A DNA stretch of 64,000 nucleotides from JBALVT01 sp965262875 (GTDB taxonomy: Bacteria; Pseudomonadota; Gammaproteobacteria; Pseudomonadales; Halieaceae), in contig OZ253569.1 in NCBI GenBank assembly GCA_965262875.1, positions 5,332,001 through 5,396,000 of the forward strand, read 5' to 3'. Numbering within the stretch: the stretch's first letter is position 1; every line of letters begins with the position of its first letter. The notes under the pieces were generated by a model, which was given only the letters and a program-made list of their open reading frames with translations, was not told where the DNA came from and did no database searches. Shown one piece after another: positions 44,214 through 54,022 of the stretch. The translations under genes were made by a program, and so were the position numbers.

Positions 44214-44665
44214 TGCGAGATTGGATACCCCATGTGACCGTAGCCACTGTGATTGTGCGTGATAACAGCTATCTCATGGTCGAGGAGCGCGACAAGGTTT
44301 CCGGGAGGATGGTGTTTAACCAGCCCGCAGGACATCTTGAAGCCGATGAATCACTAGCCGAAGCGGCATTGCGCGAAACCTGCGAAGAAACTGGGTGGGC
44401 AGTTGAGCTCACTGGCGTACTTGGCATAGCGCTGTATACCGCGCCTAGCAACGGGATTACCTATCATAGAACCACCTTTGTAGCCCAACCGCTTCAGGCC
44501 ATTGAAAATGCGGTAATCGACCCCGATATAAGCAACATACATTGGCTGGAATACGAGGACATCCTTGCCAATTCTGCTAGAATGCGCAGCCCCCTGGTTA
44601 TCGCCGCCATCGAGCAGTATCGCACCGGGCACATTTTTCACTTGGACCTGATTTACAGCCAATGA
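44213..44665 (+). CDS. nudJ: NUDIX hydrolase NudJ
   Basis: 150 residues from a GTG overlapping the rluE stop by one base. The Nudix box is complete (GHLEADESLAEAALRETCEE, then TGW). NudJ acts on thiamine pyrophosphate precursors (HMP-PP) and nucleoside tri- and diphosphates. It overlaps mnmA by 4 nt, so the genes are translationally coupled. Confidence 0.93.
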   Translation: MRDWIPHVTVATVIVRDNSYLMVEERDKVSGRMVFNQPAGHLEADESLAEAALRETCEETGWAVELTGVLGIALYTAPSNGITYHRTTFVAQPLQAIENAVIDPDISNIHWLEYEDILANSARMRSPLVIAAIEQYRTGHIFHLDLIYSQ

Positions 44666-45756
44666 GCTTGAACTCCAGCAAAAAAGTAATCGTCGGTATG
44701 TCTGGCGGTGTCGACTCTTCCGTCTCGGCCCTGGTGCTGCTGGAGCAGGGCTATCAGGTGGAAGGCCTGTTTATGAAAAACTGGGAGGAGGATGACGGGT
44801 CCGAGTACTGTACTGCCAAAGAAGACTTCGCAGACGCCCAGGCGGTGGCTGATACTCTGGGCATAAAACTGCACGGCGCTAATTTCGCAGCAGAGTACTG
44901 GGACAATGTTTTTGAGCATTTCCTGGAGGAATACAAAGCGGGTCGAACACCCAATCCGGATATTCTTTGCAACCGGGAGATAAAGTTCAAAGCCTTTCTC
45001 GAGTATGCTCTTATGTTGGGAACTGACTATATTGCTACCGGTCACTACACCCGTCGAGGAGAACTTGAGGGTAAAGGGACGCTGTTAAAAGGTCTGGATA
45101 ACAATAAGGATCAAAGCTATTTCCTGCACGCCGTAGGACATGAAGAGTTGGAGAAAACCCTTTTCCCCATCGGTGAAATTGAAAAACCGGAGGTACGAAA
45201 ACTGGCGCTGAAACACCATTTGGTAACGCACAACAAAAAAGACTCTACGGGGATTTGCTTTATCGGAGAACGAAGGTTCAAGAATTTCTTGCAACAGTAT
45301 CTTCCTGCACAGGCCGGGGAAATATTCAGCCTGGACGGTGAGCACCTGGGGGAGCATCAAGGGTTGATGTATCACACCATCGGACAACGACAGGGTTTGG
45401 GGATTGGTGGCAAAGCCAATCACGGAGACGCTCCTTGGTATGTGGTGGACAAGGATCTTGAGAACAACGTGTTGCTCGTCGCCCAAGGCAACGAACACCC
45501 CGCTCTGTTTAAATCCACATTGCATACGGGAGAAATATTTTGGGTATCGAATGACCCGGTGACATCGACACTGCGCTGCAAAGCAAAAACGCGCTACCGA
45601 CAAGCGGATCAGGGATGTGTGCTGCATCCTATCGACGGCGGATACCGTGTTGAATTTGACGCACCACAACGAGCGATCACGCCGGGGCAATCCGTTGTCT
45701 TTTACGAGGGCGAACTATGCCTTGGCGGCGGAGTTATCGAGAGTGCTGCCGCATGA
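44662..45756 (+). CDS. mnmA: tRNA-specific 2-thiouridylase MnmA
   Basis: 364 residues. The PP-loop SGGVDSS binds ATP. Catalytic Cys103 (NPDILCNREIKF) and Cys199 (STGICFIGERRF) match the E. coli pair. It places sulfur on U34 of tRNA-Lys, Glu and Gln, with sulfur relayed by the Tus proteins. It overlaps hflD by 4 nt. Confidence 0.98.
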   Translation: MSLNSSKKVIVGMSGGVDSSVSALVLLEQGYQVEGLFMKNWEEDDGSEYCTAKEDFADAQAVADTLGIKLHGANFAAEYWDNVFEHFLEEYKAGRTPNPDILCNREIKFKAFLEYALMLGTDYIATGHYTRRGELEGKGTLLKGLDNNKDQSYFLHAVGHEELEKTLFPIGEIEKPEVRKLALKHHLVTHNKKDSTGICFIGERRFKNFLQQYLPAQAGEIFSLDGEHLGEHQGLMYHTIGQRQGLGIGGKANHGDAPWYVVDKDLENNVLLVAQGNEHPALFKSTLHTGEIFWVSNDPVTSTLRCKAKTRYRQADQGCVLHPIDGGYRVEFDAPQRAITPGQSVVFYEGELCLGGGVIESAAA

Positions 45757-46388
45757 GCTATTCTTCGATTGAACAGCAGGCGATTGCTTTGGGAGGTGTC
45801 GCACAAGCTGCGCGCATAGTCGATCAGATTTCGAAAACTGGCAGCTATCCTTTGGATTTCCTACAACCGTCTATTCAAAGCCTGTTCACCTTCGATGCCC
45901 AGAGTATCGAGGAGATTTATGGCGGTGTTTCAGGGGTTAAATTGGGCCTGCAAAATCTCAGCAGTGTATTGGCAACTCGCCAGGCGGAAGAAAGCCGTGA
46001 ACTTATCCGTTACATTTTCAGCATTTTGTATCTGGAACGAAAGTTTGCGGCAAATCAGGAAATGATGGCTGTTGTTCACTCTCGCCTTGAACACGCCCAA
46101 TTCAGAGCTGATCACTTCTCAGATAATATTCAGGATGCCTGCCACAGCATCTCTGGCATCTACCAGGACACCCTGAGCAAGATGAAATTCAGGATCAAAG
46201 TCTCGGGCAGCGAAGAGCATTTGCAGAACACCAAGAATGCAGATGTCATAAGAGCCTTGCTGTTAGCCGGAGTACGCTCAGCTTTCTTGTGGCGTCAGCT
46301 TAAAGGCAGGCGCTGGAAATTATTGCTGCAGCGAAAACAGCTGCTACAAGCGTCTCAGAAACTGTCGCGCAATCTGGAGGTAGTGTAA
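45753..46388 (+). CDS. hflD: High-frequency lysogenization protein HflD homologue
   Basis: 211 residues, all-helical, from the ATG at 45753 overlapping the mnmA stop. The characteristic order IEQQAIALGGVAQAARIVDQ, then LGLQNLSSVLA and ALLLAGVRSAFLWRQLKG identifies it. It is a peripheral membrane protein that in E. coli binds lambda CII. Its cellular role is otherwise unclear. The location between mnmA and purB is strongly conserved. Confidence 0.93.
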   Translation: MSYSSIEQQAIALGGVAQAARIVDQISKTGSYPLDFLQPSIQSLFTFDAQSIEEIYGGVSGVKLGLQNLSSVLATRQAEESRELIRYIFSILYLERKFAANQEMMAVVHSRLEHAQFRADHFSDNIQDACHSISGIYQDTLSKMKFRIKVSGSEEHLQNTKNADVIRALLLAGVRSAFLWRQLKGRRWKLLLQRKQLLQASQKLSRNLEVV

Positions 46389-46430
46389 AATTACGACCTC
46401 TAACTCGCCTCTCACACATTGGAGACACTA

Positions 46431-47801
46431 ATGGAATTGTCGGCACTCAGTGCGGTATCACCTATTGATGGCCGCTACGGCAGCAAAACCGCAGCACTGA
46501 GAGAAGTGTTCAGCGAATACGGGTTAATCAAACGCCGGGTTCAAGTTGAAGTTCGTTGGTTACAACACCTCGCGGGACTGGCGGAGATCGCAGAAGTACT
46601 CGCTCTTTCTTCCGCAGCCAATGCGCAGCTGGATTCACTGCTCGACAATTTTTCTGAGGAACACGCAGCGCGTATCAAGGCTATTGAATCTAACACCAAT
46701 CACGATGTGAAGGCGGTGGAGTATTTCATTAAGGAACAATTTGAGGGCAACGACGAGCTACTTGCTGTCTCTGAGTTTGTGCATTTCGCTTGCACCTCGG
46801 AGGACATTAACAATCTCTCCCACGCGCTAATGCTAAGAGCTGGAACAGCCCAGGTTGTTATGCCGGCCATGGCGCAGATCGTGTCTGCGCTAGGTGACGT
46901 GGCGAAAGCTACCTCGACGGCACCGATGCTCTCACGAACCCACGGGCAAACCGCCAGCCCAACCACTATGGGTAAAGAGATAGCCAATGTAGTAGCGCGA
47001 CTGGAACGACAGATCGCGCAACTGCTGAAGGTGGAGTATCTCGGGAAAATAAATGGTGCCGTTGGCAATTATAACGCCCACTTGTCCGCCTATCCAAACA
47101 TCGATTGGCAAGGTGAAGCAAAGCAGTTTGTCACTTCTCTGGGATTGAGCTGGAACCCCTACACCACTCAGATAGAACCCCATGACTATATGGCTGAGTT
47201 GTTCGATGCCATCGCACGCTTCAACACGATTCTTGTCGACTTCAACCGGGATGTCTGGGGATATATTTCTCTGGGTTACTTTAAACAACGCACCATCGCA
47301 GGCGAGGTGGGCTCTTCCACAATGCCGCATAAAGTTAACCCGATAGATTTCGAAAACTCTGAGGGCAACCTCGGTCTTGCCAACGCTATATTTCAACACC
47401 TGAGTGCGAAATTACCGGTGAGTCGCTGGCAACGAGATTTAACGGATAGTACCGTGCTGCGCAATATGGGTGTCGCCATGGCCTACAGCATGATTGCCTA
47501 CCAATCGAGTCTCAAGGGTATAAGCAAGCTAGAGCTCAATGAGCGGGCGATGGCCGCGGATCTGGACAACAGTTGGGAAGTGTTAGCTGAGCCGATTCAA
47601 ACCGTGATGCGTCGCTACGGCATTGAAAAGCCCTACGAGAAGCTGAAGGAATTGACCCGGGGGCAGGATATGAGCCAAGCGGTTATTCAGGCCTTCGTGG
47701 AAAGACTCGATCTGCCCGTGGAAGCCAAGGCGCAATTGCTGGCCCTGACTCCGGCAAATTACATCGGCAATGCCGTTGCCCAGGCCGATGCAATTCGCTG
47801 A
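46431..47801 (+). CDS. purB: Adenylosuccinate lyase
   Basis: 456 residues from the ATG at 46431, which has GGAG 6 nt upstream. The fumarase/aspartase superfamily signature is SSTMPHKVNPIDFEN, and TSEDINNLSHALML and THGQTASPTTMGKE are also present. It cleaves SAICAR and adenylosuccinate in purine synthesis. It is 42 nt downstream of hflD and 10 nt upstream of roxA. Confidence 0.98.
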   Translation: MELSALSAVSPIDGRYGSKTAALREVFSEYGLIKRRVQVEVRWLQHLAGLAEIAEVLALSSAANAQLDSLLDNFSEEHAARIKAIESNTNHDVKAVEYFIKEQFEGNDELLAVSEFVHFACTSEDINNLSHALMLRAGTAQVVMPAMAQIVSALGDVAKATSTAPMLSRTHGQTASPTTMGKEIANVVARLERQIAQLLKVEYLGKINGAVGNYNAHLSAYPNIDWQGEAKQFVTSLGLSWNPYTTQIEPHDYMAELFDAIARFNTILVDFNRDVWGYISLGYFKQRTIAGEVGSSTMPHKVNPIDFENSEGNLGLANAIFQHLSAKLPVSRWQRDLTDSTVLRNMGVAMAYSMIAYQSSLKGISKLELNERAMAADLDNSWEVLAEPIQTVMRRYGIEKPYEKLKELTRGQDMSQAVIQAFVERLDLPVEAKAQLLALTPANYIGNAVAQADAIR

Positions 47802-47811
47802 GGCCTAAACT

Positions 47812-48942
47812 ATGTCAAAGTTGCGCCTAAGCCTAGACTGGGAAGATTTCCTGTCGAAATATTGGCAGCGAACACCGCTACTGATACCCCGGGCCATTCC
47901 AAATTTCACATCGCCCATAGATGCGGACGAGTTAGCTGGCCTCGCGCTCGAAGAGGAAGTCGAATCTCGCATTGTCGAATTTCAAAACGACAACTGGCAA
48001 TTACACCCCGGCCCCTTCACAGGACAATCCTTCGAGCGGAACGCGCCCTGGACCTTGCTCGTGCAAGCCGTTGATCACTATGTAGATGAAGTGGCTCAGC
48101 TGCTAAAGCTCGTAGACTTTATTCCTCGCTGGCGAATCGATGACATCATGATCAGCTACGCCGTCGACGGTGGCAGCGTGGGTCCTCACTACGACAACTA
48201 CGATGTTTTTCTCCTGCAAGCTCAAGGTCAACGTGAGTGGCGTCTTGGCCAGCGCTGTGATGAACATACTCCCTTGAAAGCCGACACCGACCTGAGAATA
48301 GTGGAGGACTTTCAATGCGAATCCCAACAGCTGTTAAACCCCGGGGATATTCTCTACGTGCCGCCTGGAGTGGCCCATTGGGGTATCGCCCGAGGTGAAT
48401 GTATTACCTACTCCATCGGCTTTCGCGCACCACGAATCGCTGACTTACTTAGCCGTGGCGTCGACGCCCGCTTGGAAACCCTCAGTACAGAGGATTTTTA
48501 TCGCGATCCTGATTTGACCAGGATCACCCGCCCTGGCGAGATTTCGATTGAAGATAGCCGCAGGGCGAAGAACCAATTCCTGGCCGCACTAAACCAGCAA
48601 GAAGACACACGCTGGTTTGGAGAGCTGGTAACGGAACCGAAGTATCAGCTTGAGCCACTCGCCCTAACGGAAACCCCAGATATTGAGGAGCTGCGCCAGG
48701 CGGGAACTTGCCTTGGACTCTGTCCAGATGCGAAGTTGGCCTGGCAGCAATACGACGGGAGTGTCGTGGTCTTCGCAAACGGCGAATCGATAGTCTGTGG
48801 TGATGCTGTACTGCCAATGATTATAGTATTATGCAGTGAATGGCTGTTAGAGGACGCGGCCCTGGGAGACGCCCTGGCCAATTCTGACAACGCCGCGCTA
48901 CTTATTGATTTACTGGAGCTAGGTTGCCTTGAACTCAAATGA
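47812..48942 (+). CDS. roxA: Ribosomal protein uL16 arginine hydroxylase (RoxA/YcfD type)
   Basis: 376 residues, a JmjC/cupin oxygenase. The iron ligands are His126 and Asp128 (GPHYDNYDVFL) and His189 (GVAHWGIA). It uses Fe(II) and 2-oxoglutarate. The C-terminal half has the dimerisation and winged-helix parts of the family. YcfD hydroxylates Arg81 of uL16. It is 10 nt after purB and overlaps the next gene by 14 nt. Confidence 0.9.
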   Translation: MSKLRLSLDWEDFLSKYWQRTPLLIPRAIPNFTSPIDADELAGLALEEEVESRIVEFQNDNWQLHPGPFTGQSFERNAPWTLLVQAVDHYVDEVAQLLKLVDFIPRWRIDDIMISYAVDGGSVGPHYDNYDVFLLQAQGQREWRLGQRCDEHTPLKADTDLRIVEDFQCESQQLLNPGDILYVPPGVAHWGIARGECITYSIGFRAPRIADLLSRGVDARLETLSTEDFYRDPDLTRITRPGEISIEDSRRAKNQFLAALNQQEDTRWFGELVTEPKYQLEPLALTETPDIEELRQAGTCLGLCPDAKLAWQQYDGSVVVFANGESIVCGDAVLPMIIVLCSEWLLEDAALGDALANSDNAALLIDLLELGCLELK

Positions 48943-49342
48943 CACGCCTACCGGCACGCTAGATTACGATACCGCGCACTACGGTGTTAAAAGCCCTACG
49001 CCCTTTAAAGAGCTACTACTGGCATTGTGCAGCAGCGCATCCCGGTACGTAAAAATTATCAGCCCACGGCTGGATCATCTGGTTTTCGATAGCGCGGAAC
49101 TGTCTGATGCCCTCAGTGCACTGGCGAGAAGCGGTGGCAATTCCAGAGTCGACATTCTGATTAGTGACTCGGGACCGATCATACAAAACGGCCATAGGCT
49201 ACTGAGCCTGGTGCGACGACTTCCCAGCTCAGTGTCTATACGCAAACTCCCGGACCACCCGGAAATGACCGGAGAAACGGTCATTGTGAGAGATCTCAAT
49301 GGCATACTTTTTATGCTTGGGGACGAGGGCCTGGGATTTTAC

Positions 49343-50663
49343 GGTTCTTCCGAGTTTCCTATGGGTAAAAGCCAAACAATGGTCAAGAATGTGGTACAAG
49401 AGTCTTTTTTTATGGAGATATTCAAATGAAAGATACCGCGTTGTTTACTCAACTTTTGGGGCTTAGCGACCCATGGAAAATCACGGCTATTACCCCCGGA
49501 TCTGACCGACAAATCAATTACCCTCCAGATAGATTGGCCAAAGGGAACGAAAGGCGCGTGTAGTGTCTGCCATGCCCTTTGTTCGGTTTACGACCATCGT
49601 GAGCAACGCACATGGCGACACCTTGATACGATGCAGTTCAAGACGCAGTTAGTTGCTCAGGTTCCGCGTATTCATTGTAAAGCGCATGGAATCAAAAGCC
49701 TGAAAGTACCGTGGGCAGATACGCAGGCACGCTTTACGCATTTATTTGAGCGTTTCGCTATTGATGTGCTGTCGGCTGCCAGCAACAAGACACAGGCCGC
49801 AAAACTACTTGGTCTGTCGTGGGATGAGGTGCATCATATTCAATCCCGAGCAGTGAAAAGAGGGATGGACAGACGCTCTGTTGAGGAAGTGAAACACCTT
49901 GGCATCGATGAAAAAAGTTTTCGCAAGGGGCAATCCTATGCCAGCCTGCTGTACGATTTGAATGCGTCCAGAGTGCTTGAGGTCGTGGCAGATAGAACGA
50001 CGGAATCGGCAACCGCATTGCTGTCCACGCTTCCAGAACAGCAGCGTAATGAAGTAGCTGCTGTTGCCGTGGATATGTGGGTTCCATTTATGACGGCAGT
50101 TGAGGCGACTTTACCGAACGCCGCCATTGTTCACGACAAGTTTCATATCGTCAGTTATCTTACAAAAATGGTTGACCAAGTCAGGCGCAAAGAAAATAAA
50201 ACATTAAGAGCCGCCGGTATCAATGACCTGGTCGGGTCTCGCTATACCTGGTTACGCAATCCCGACAACTGGAGTGAAAAAGATGAAGCCACTTTTTATG
50301 GCCTTCAATCAAAGGGGTTGAAGGTTGCCCGAGCCTGGGCAATCAAAGAGACGCTGCTTGACCTGTGGACTTACAGCTACGATAAACCAGCCCGGGCGTT
50401 CTTTAAGAAATGGTACTGGTGGGCGACACATTCACGTCTAAAGCCGGTCATATCAGTCGCCAAGATGCTAAAGAAACATCTCGACAACATAATGACTTAC
50501 TTGAAACATCGCATCACCAATGCGACCGCAGAAGGATTTAATTCAAAGATTCAGACAATAAAATCGGCTGCCCGAGGATTTAGAAACTTCGAAAACTATC
50601 GAGTTTCAATTCTGTTCCACTGTGGAAAACTCAACCTCTACCCACAGGATTCCCAGTAGAACC
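49343..50663 (+). mobile_element. ISL3 family insertion sequence, copy 2, with 8-bp target duplication
   Basis: 1321 bp, almost identical to copy 1. GATTTTAC occurs directly before (49335-49342) and after (50664-50671), a perfect 8-bp target duplication typical of ISL3. The two clearest differences from copy 1 are near 49494 (ACCCCCGG against ACTCCGG, one extra base) and in the right end (TACCCACAG against TACTCACAG). Confidence 0.95.
49426..50659 (+). pseudogene. ISL3 transposase, 1-nt frameshift
   Basis: From the ATG at 49426 the sequence matches copy 1 until the five-C run at about 49493-49497, where one inserted base shifts the frame and leads to a stop at about 49563. The remaining frame (from 49631) is identical to copy 1 apart from near the end. 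As written it makes no full transposase. It could only move with copy 1 in trans, unless ribosomes slip at the C run. Confidence 0.85.
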
Positions 50664-50787
50664 GATTTTACGACCCGGATTCAAGAGCATCTACACAGCC
50701 CTTCATCGACAAATTTGAACTACTGTGGCAACGCGCGCAACCCGATCCGGAATTTCGCCGGCTGGGTCTTTAGTGGCGCAATTAACA

Positions 50788-51804
50788 TTACAGACTACAG
50801 ACCGCAGGATCTTCGAAGTCGCATTCGACCTGTTGGTCAACAGCTAAGCTAAATTCATAGAGCTGTTCTGGGGGCAAAGGAATAACTATCCCGTCAAAGT
50901 CGACTGGATCATCGTCAAGCGCATCGCAACTGAATACCAAGGTGTAATCGTCGGCCGGTAGAAATCCGAAAGCGTACTCGTAGGTGCCTCTCAGCGTATT
51001 TTCTACCAGCGCTGTGACAGCGTAAGGCGCGGTGGCATTGTCACCGACGGTGGTGGTACTGGCGCTGGTATAGACATCAGCTAAGCCATTGACCGACAAA
51101 TTATTGCCCGAATACAAGTAGACCAGATTTCCCAGCAACGGATCTGTTTTCGCATCGCACGGGGATAGGGTATCAAAGAGGCTACTATCTACCGCGCCGG
51201 TAATACTGGAGTCTACATCGCTGTCTACAATTCGCGAGCCCTCCTCATCCAACAGGTAGCTGCCGCTAGCACTGACATACTGCAACGCTAGCCCCAAGTT
51301 AAATTTAGAAGTCAGCGTTTCATTGCCAGAGATTACTCGAAAACCCGGTAGCGAAAGTTGTGAGTTGGAAACGTTGAGTACAAAAATTTCGCCATCGGAG
51401 GTCTCTACAAACGACCGGTTTACATCACCAATCTCGACGTCCAGTAAAACCTCAGTGTAAGTGCCGGAGTCAACTTCCAGGTCCGTAATCACCGCCAGTT
51501 GCTGAAGGCCGCGATATTCAAGCAAATCTATTTGGAAAGTGTCGGCATCGGTAAGCTCTAAGTCATCGATAGTAAATGTATCTATCAATACGTCTTCGTC
51601 GTCAGCTCTGCGCAGCGTAATGCTGCTAACCTCAAGCACGATACTAGCGATCTGTTCAATCGCGGTCGCTGACATACCGAGGGTAAATATTGAGACATCA
51701 TTGCTGTCATCACCGTCGCGATCACAATCGAAACCGCAGGGGCAACCGCCGAGTGAGAGAAACAATGGAGCGAGGATTAGTACTCCCACGAGCCTTTTAA
51801 ACAT
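50788..51804 (-). CDS. DUF4382 domain lipoprotein
   Basis: 338 residues from the ATG at 51804. The lipoprotein signal ends at lipobox LSLGGC with Cys21. Then an acidic CDRDGDDSND stretch precedes a DUF4382 beta-sandwich (SIVLEVSSITLRRADDEDVL, YTEVLLDVEIGD). The C-terminal part (YEYAFGFLPADDYTLVFSC) resembles carboxypeptidase-regulatory-like folds. It is likely anchored at the outer membrane. Function unknown. It stands 23 nt downstream of the beta-barrel gene. Confidence 0.8.
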   Translation of the reverse strand: MFKRLVGVLILAPLFLSLGGCPCGFDCDRDGDDSNDVSIFTLGMSATAIEQIASIVLEVSSITLRRADDEDVLIDTFTIDDLELTDADTFQIDLLEYRGLQQLAVITDLEVDSGTYTEVLLDVEIGDVNRSFVETSDGEIFVLNVSNSQLSLPGFRVISGNETLTSKFNLGLALQYVSASGSYLLDEEGSRIVDSDVDSSITGAVDSSLFDTLSPCDAKTDPLLGNLVYLYSGNNLSVNGLADVYTSASTTTVGDNATAPYAVTALVENTLRGTYEYAFGFLPADDYTLVFSCDALDDDPVDFDGIVIPLPPEQLYEFSLAVDQQVECDFEDPAVCSL

Positions 51805-51827
51805 GCGCTTTAGAGGTTCGGCAAAAG

Positions 51828-52559
51828 CTAAAAGTCCCAAAAAATACCTCCATAAACACCGCTGGATTCCGCTTTAAGCTTGTCTGAGCCGCCGGAGTAA
51901 TCTATATCCATCGACCTATAGCCTAATTCCAGTCCAAGCCCCAGCGCTATCTCCCAACCCACTGATGCGCGCAAATCGCTGTAGTCGTCGCCATCCCAGC
52001 TGACATAATTGCCATCGGCCTGCACATACCAACCGGTGAAGGGCAAATCAACTCTAAGGGCCGCGTAACCCATTGGAATGGCATCATCGGTTTCAATTTC
52101 ACCACTTTGACCACTTTCATCAAACAGATTCACGCTCGCGTCCAGAAATCTGACTGACAGGCCGAGATCGAGGTTGACCCAGTTGTCCAGAATCTCGTAA
52201 TAGGCGGTCACATCGGTATGGGTGAGGTCTAAATCCATTTCCACATCGCCGGTCAGGACCACACCGTCAAACAATTCTGTGCCAATATCCCCGGTTCCAC
52301 TGACTTCCAGCTGCGTATGCTGAACGAGAATATTGGGTATCAGTGGTACAGGATGTTCCAGCGCCGCAAATATTTGGTAATCGGTTTCGTCGTCAATGTC
52401 GAAGGTGGAATCGAACTCAATGTTGTTGCCGCCATTTTGACCATTGCCATCAAACTCGTGGGCCCAGACGTTGATACCGATTTTTCCACCAACCACATCT
52501 GCCTGCACATGGGCGGCGCAGAATAAAAAAACAAGTAGTGAGTAAAATCTGATTAACAA
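51828..52559 (-). CDS. Outer membrane beta-barrel protein, TIGR04219 family
   Basis: 243 residues from a TTG at 52559 with GGAG 9 nt upstream; a GTG at 52586 is less likely because the signal peptide would be off position. Signal peptide to about residue 20 (HVQA). Alternating beta strands follow (DYQIFAALEHPVPLIPNILV, VTAYYEILDNWVNLDLGLSV, GLELGYRSMDIDY), ending in the BAM-recognised aromatic terminus IFWDF. It is a small barrel of unknown cargo. Confidence 0.85.
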   Translation of the reverse strand: MLIRFYSLLVFLFCAAHVQADVVGGKIGINVWAHEFDGNGQNGGNNIEFDSTFDIDDETDYQIFAALEHPVPLIPNILVQHTQLEVSGTGDIGTELFDGVVLTGDVEMDLDLTHTDVTAYYEILDNWVNLDLGLSVRFLDASVNLFDESGQSGEIETDDAIPMGYAALRVDLPFTGWYVQADGNYVSWDGDDYSDLRASVGWEIALGLGLELGYRSMDIDYSGGSDKLKAESSGVYGGIFWDF

Positions 52560-52656
52560 GGCGGCGTCTCCGTAGGTGGGGAGCACTAGTGTAAACCCTA
52601 TCGGGCTGAAATTGCCTCGTGAAAAATTCGCAAAATTAGCGATAGCTCTCCGATGA

Positions 52657-52986
52657 CTAGGAGCTGTGCGAGTCTTCCAGCATCAAGCCAATTTCGTTGC
52701 CTTCATAAATCACTTCGAAGGTTCTCAAGGCGCGACAGGGTTCCTCTGTCGCTTTAATCACTCGCCCGTCGTCTATGGCAAATTGATATTGGTGCAGCGC
52801 ACATTGAATCACGCCATTGTCGATTGAGGCGGCCTCCAGTGGATGTTCTCTATGAGGGCAATGTGACTCAATGAGGAACACCTCACCGTTTCGCTGAATC
52901 AACAGAAGTCGGACACTGTCTATTTTAAACTGCCGGGTATAGGCGTCGTTGAGATTGATCAGTTTATCTAGCGGGTAAAAACGCAT
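52657..52986 (-). CDS. Rieske [2Fe-2S] ferredoxin-like protein
   Basis: 109 residues, one Rieske domain. The cluster ligands are Cys43 and His45 (SHCPHREHPL) and Cys62 and His65 (QCALHQYQFA). It lacks a membrane anchor and an oxygenase domain, so it probably acts as a soluble electron carrier or a small redox subunit. Partner unknown. It lies 52 nt downstream of meaB on the same strand and may be co-transcribed. Confidence 0.9.
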   Translation of the reverse strand: MRFYPLDKLINLNDAYTRQFKIDSVRLLLIQRNGEVFLIESHCPHREHPLEAASIDNGVIQCALHQYQFAIDDGRVIKATEEPCRALRTFEVIYEGNEIGLMLEDSHSS

Positions 52987-53038
52987 TGATCTAGCCTCTT
53001 CCTGTTTCGCCGAATTCTGTAACTAAGTTTCGTACGCT

Positions 53039-53998
53039 CTAAAGCTTTTCCAAAATCTGCCTGGCAGCGCTGTAAGGAGTAACTGTTTGGGCTTCGACAC
53101 TAGATTCCAATGCCGGAAGTATTTTCTTAATTTCGGAATTCTGTTCCAGCTTGAGCAACAGCATCTCATTGACCAATTGGTGCATCCAGTCACGATTTTG
53201 CTTGGCCCGCTTGCTTTCAAAGACATCCTGATCGAGCGCCTGAAAATAGAAGTCGATCAACATACCCCAGATCGAATCGATATTCCTGGATTCCATCGCC
53301 GAACAGGTCATCACGCGGGGTGTCCAAAAGCTGGTGTGGCGCAACAGATTCATGGCGCTGGTGTAATGCTGGCGTGCCATGTTTGCCAGCTGTTCACTCT
53401 CGCCATCGGCCTTGTTAATAACCAGAGCATCCGCCAGTTCCAGAATACCCTTCTTGATGCCCTGCAGCTCGTCGCCTCCGCCGGGAAGCATTAACACCAT
53501 GAAGAAATCGACCATCGCGGCGACCTGGTATTCAGACTGACCCACCCCGACGGTTTCCACCAGGATGACGTCGTAGCCGGCAGCTTCGCACAAGAGCATA
53601 GTTTCCCGCGTCTTTTGCGCGACGCCGCCCAGGGCTCCCTCTGAGGGTGAGGGGCGGATAAAGGCCTCGTCCCTACGGGATAGCTCTTCCATTCGGGTTT
53701 TATCGCCCATAATGGAGCCACCGGCGATAGGCGAGCTGGGATCAACCGCGAGCACTGCCACGCGCTTGCCCTGCTCCAGCAAATACAAACCGAAAGTTTC
53801 AATAAAGGTAGATTTGCCCACACCCGGAACACCGGTGATACCAATACGGATGCTTTTGCCGCTGTGGGGTAAAACTTGCTCAAGAACTGTTTGAGCACGC
53901 TCTCGGTCGATCTCTAGCTTACTCTCAACCAGGGTAATCGCTTTTGCTAAAGCGCGCCTTTCACCGCTCAGTAGGCCCTGTAGATCAAAGTCGTTCAT
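53039..53998 (-). CDS. meaB: Methylmalonyl-CoA mutase-associated GTPase MeaB
   Basis: 319 residues of the G3E-related MeaB/ArgK family. P-loop GITGVPGVGKSTFIE, then VAVLAVDPSSPIAGGSIMGD and the base-recognition NKADGE. It guards and reloads the B12 cofactor of the mutase encoded just upstream (24 nt gap). The C-terminal dimerisation helix region is present. Confidence 0.96.
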   Translation of the reverse strand: MNDFDLQGLLSGERRALAKAITLVESKLEIDRERAQTVLEQVLPHSGKSIRIGITGVPGVGKSTFIETFGLYLLEQGKRVAVLAVDPSSPIAGGSIMGDKTRMEELSRRDEAFIRPSPSEGALGGVAQKTRETMLLCEAAGYDVILVETVGVGQSEYQVAAMVDFFMVLMLPGGGDELQGIKKGILELADALVINKADGESEQLANMARQHYTSAMNLLRHTSFWTPRVMTCSAMESRNIDSIWGMLIDFYFQALDQDVFESKRAKQNRDWMHQLVNEMLLLKLEQNSEIKKILPALESSVEAQTVTPYSAARQILEKL

Positions 53999-54022
53999 CA
54001 GACACCCTGCAGTGCTAACACG

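Larger units (their letters stand above)
48929..50773 (+). pseudogene. DUF7931-like protein split by ISL3 copy 2
   Basis: The gene starts at a TTG overlapping roxA. Residues 1-138 (48929-49342) include FKELLLALCSSASRYVKIIS and RVDILISDSGPIIQNGHRLL, a phospholipase-D-like half-domain. The ISL3 element follows Gly-Phe-Tyr. The frame resumes at 50672 as DPDSRASTQPFIDKFELLWQ and stops at 50773. Removing the element plus one GATTTTAC copy gives an unbroken 171-residue protein. The current product reads 28 residues into the IS. The DUF label is from memory. Confidence 0.85.
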
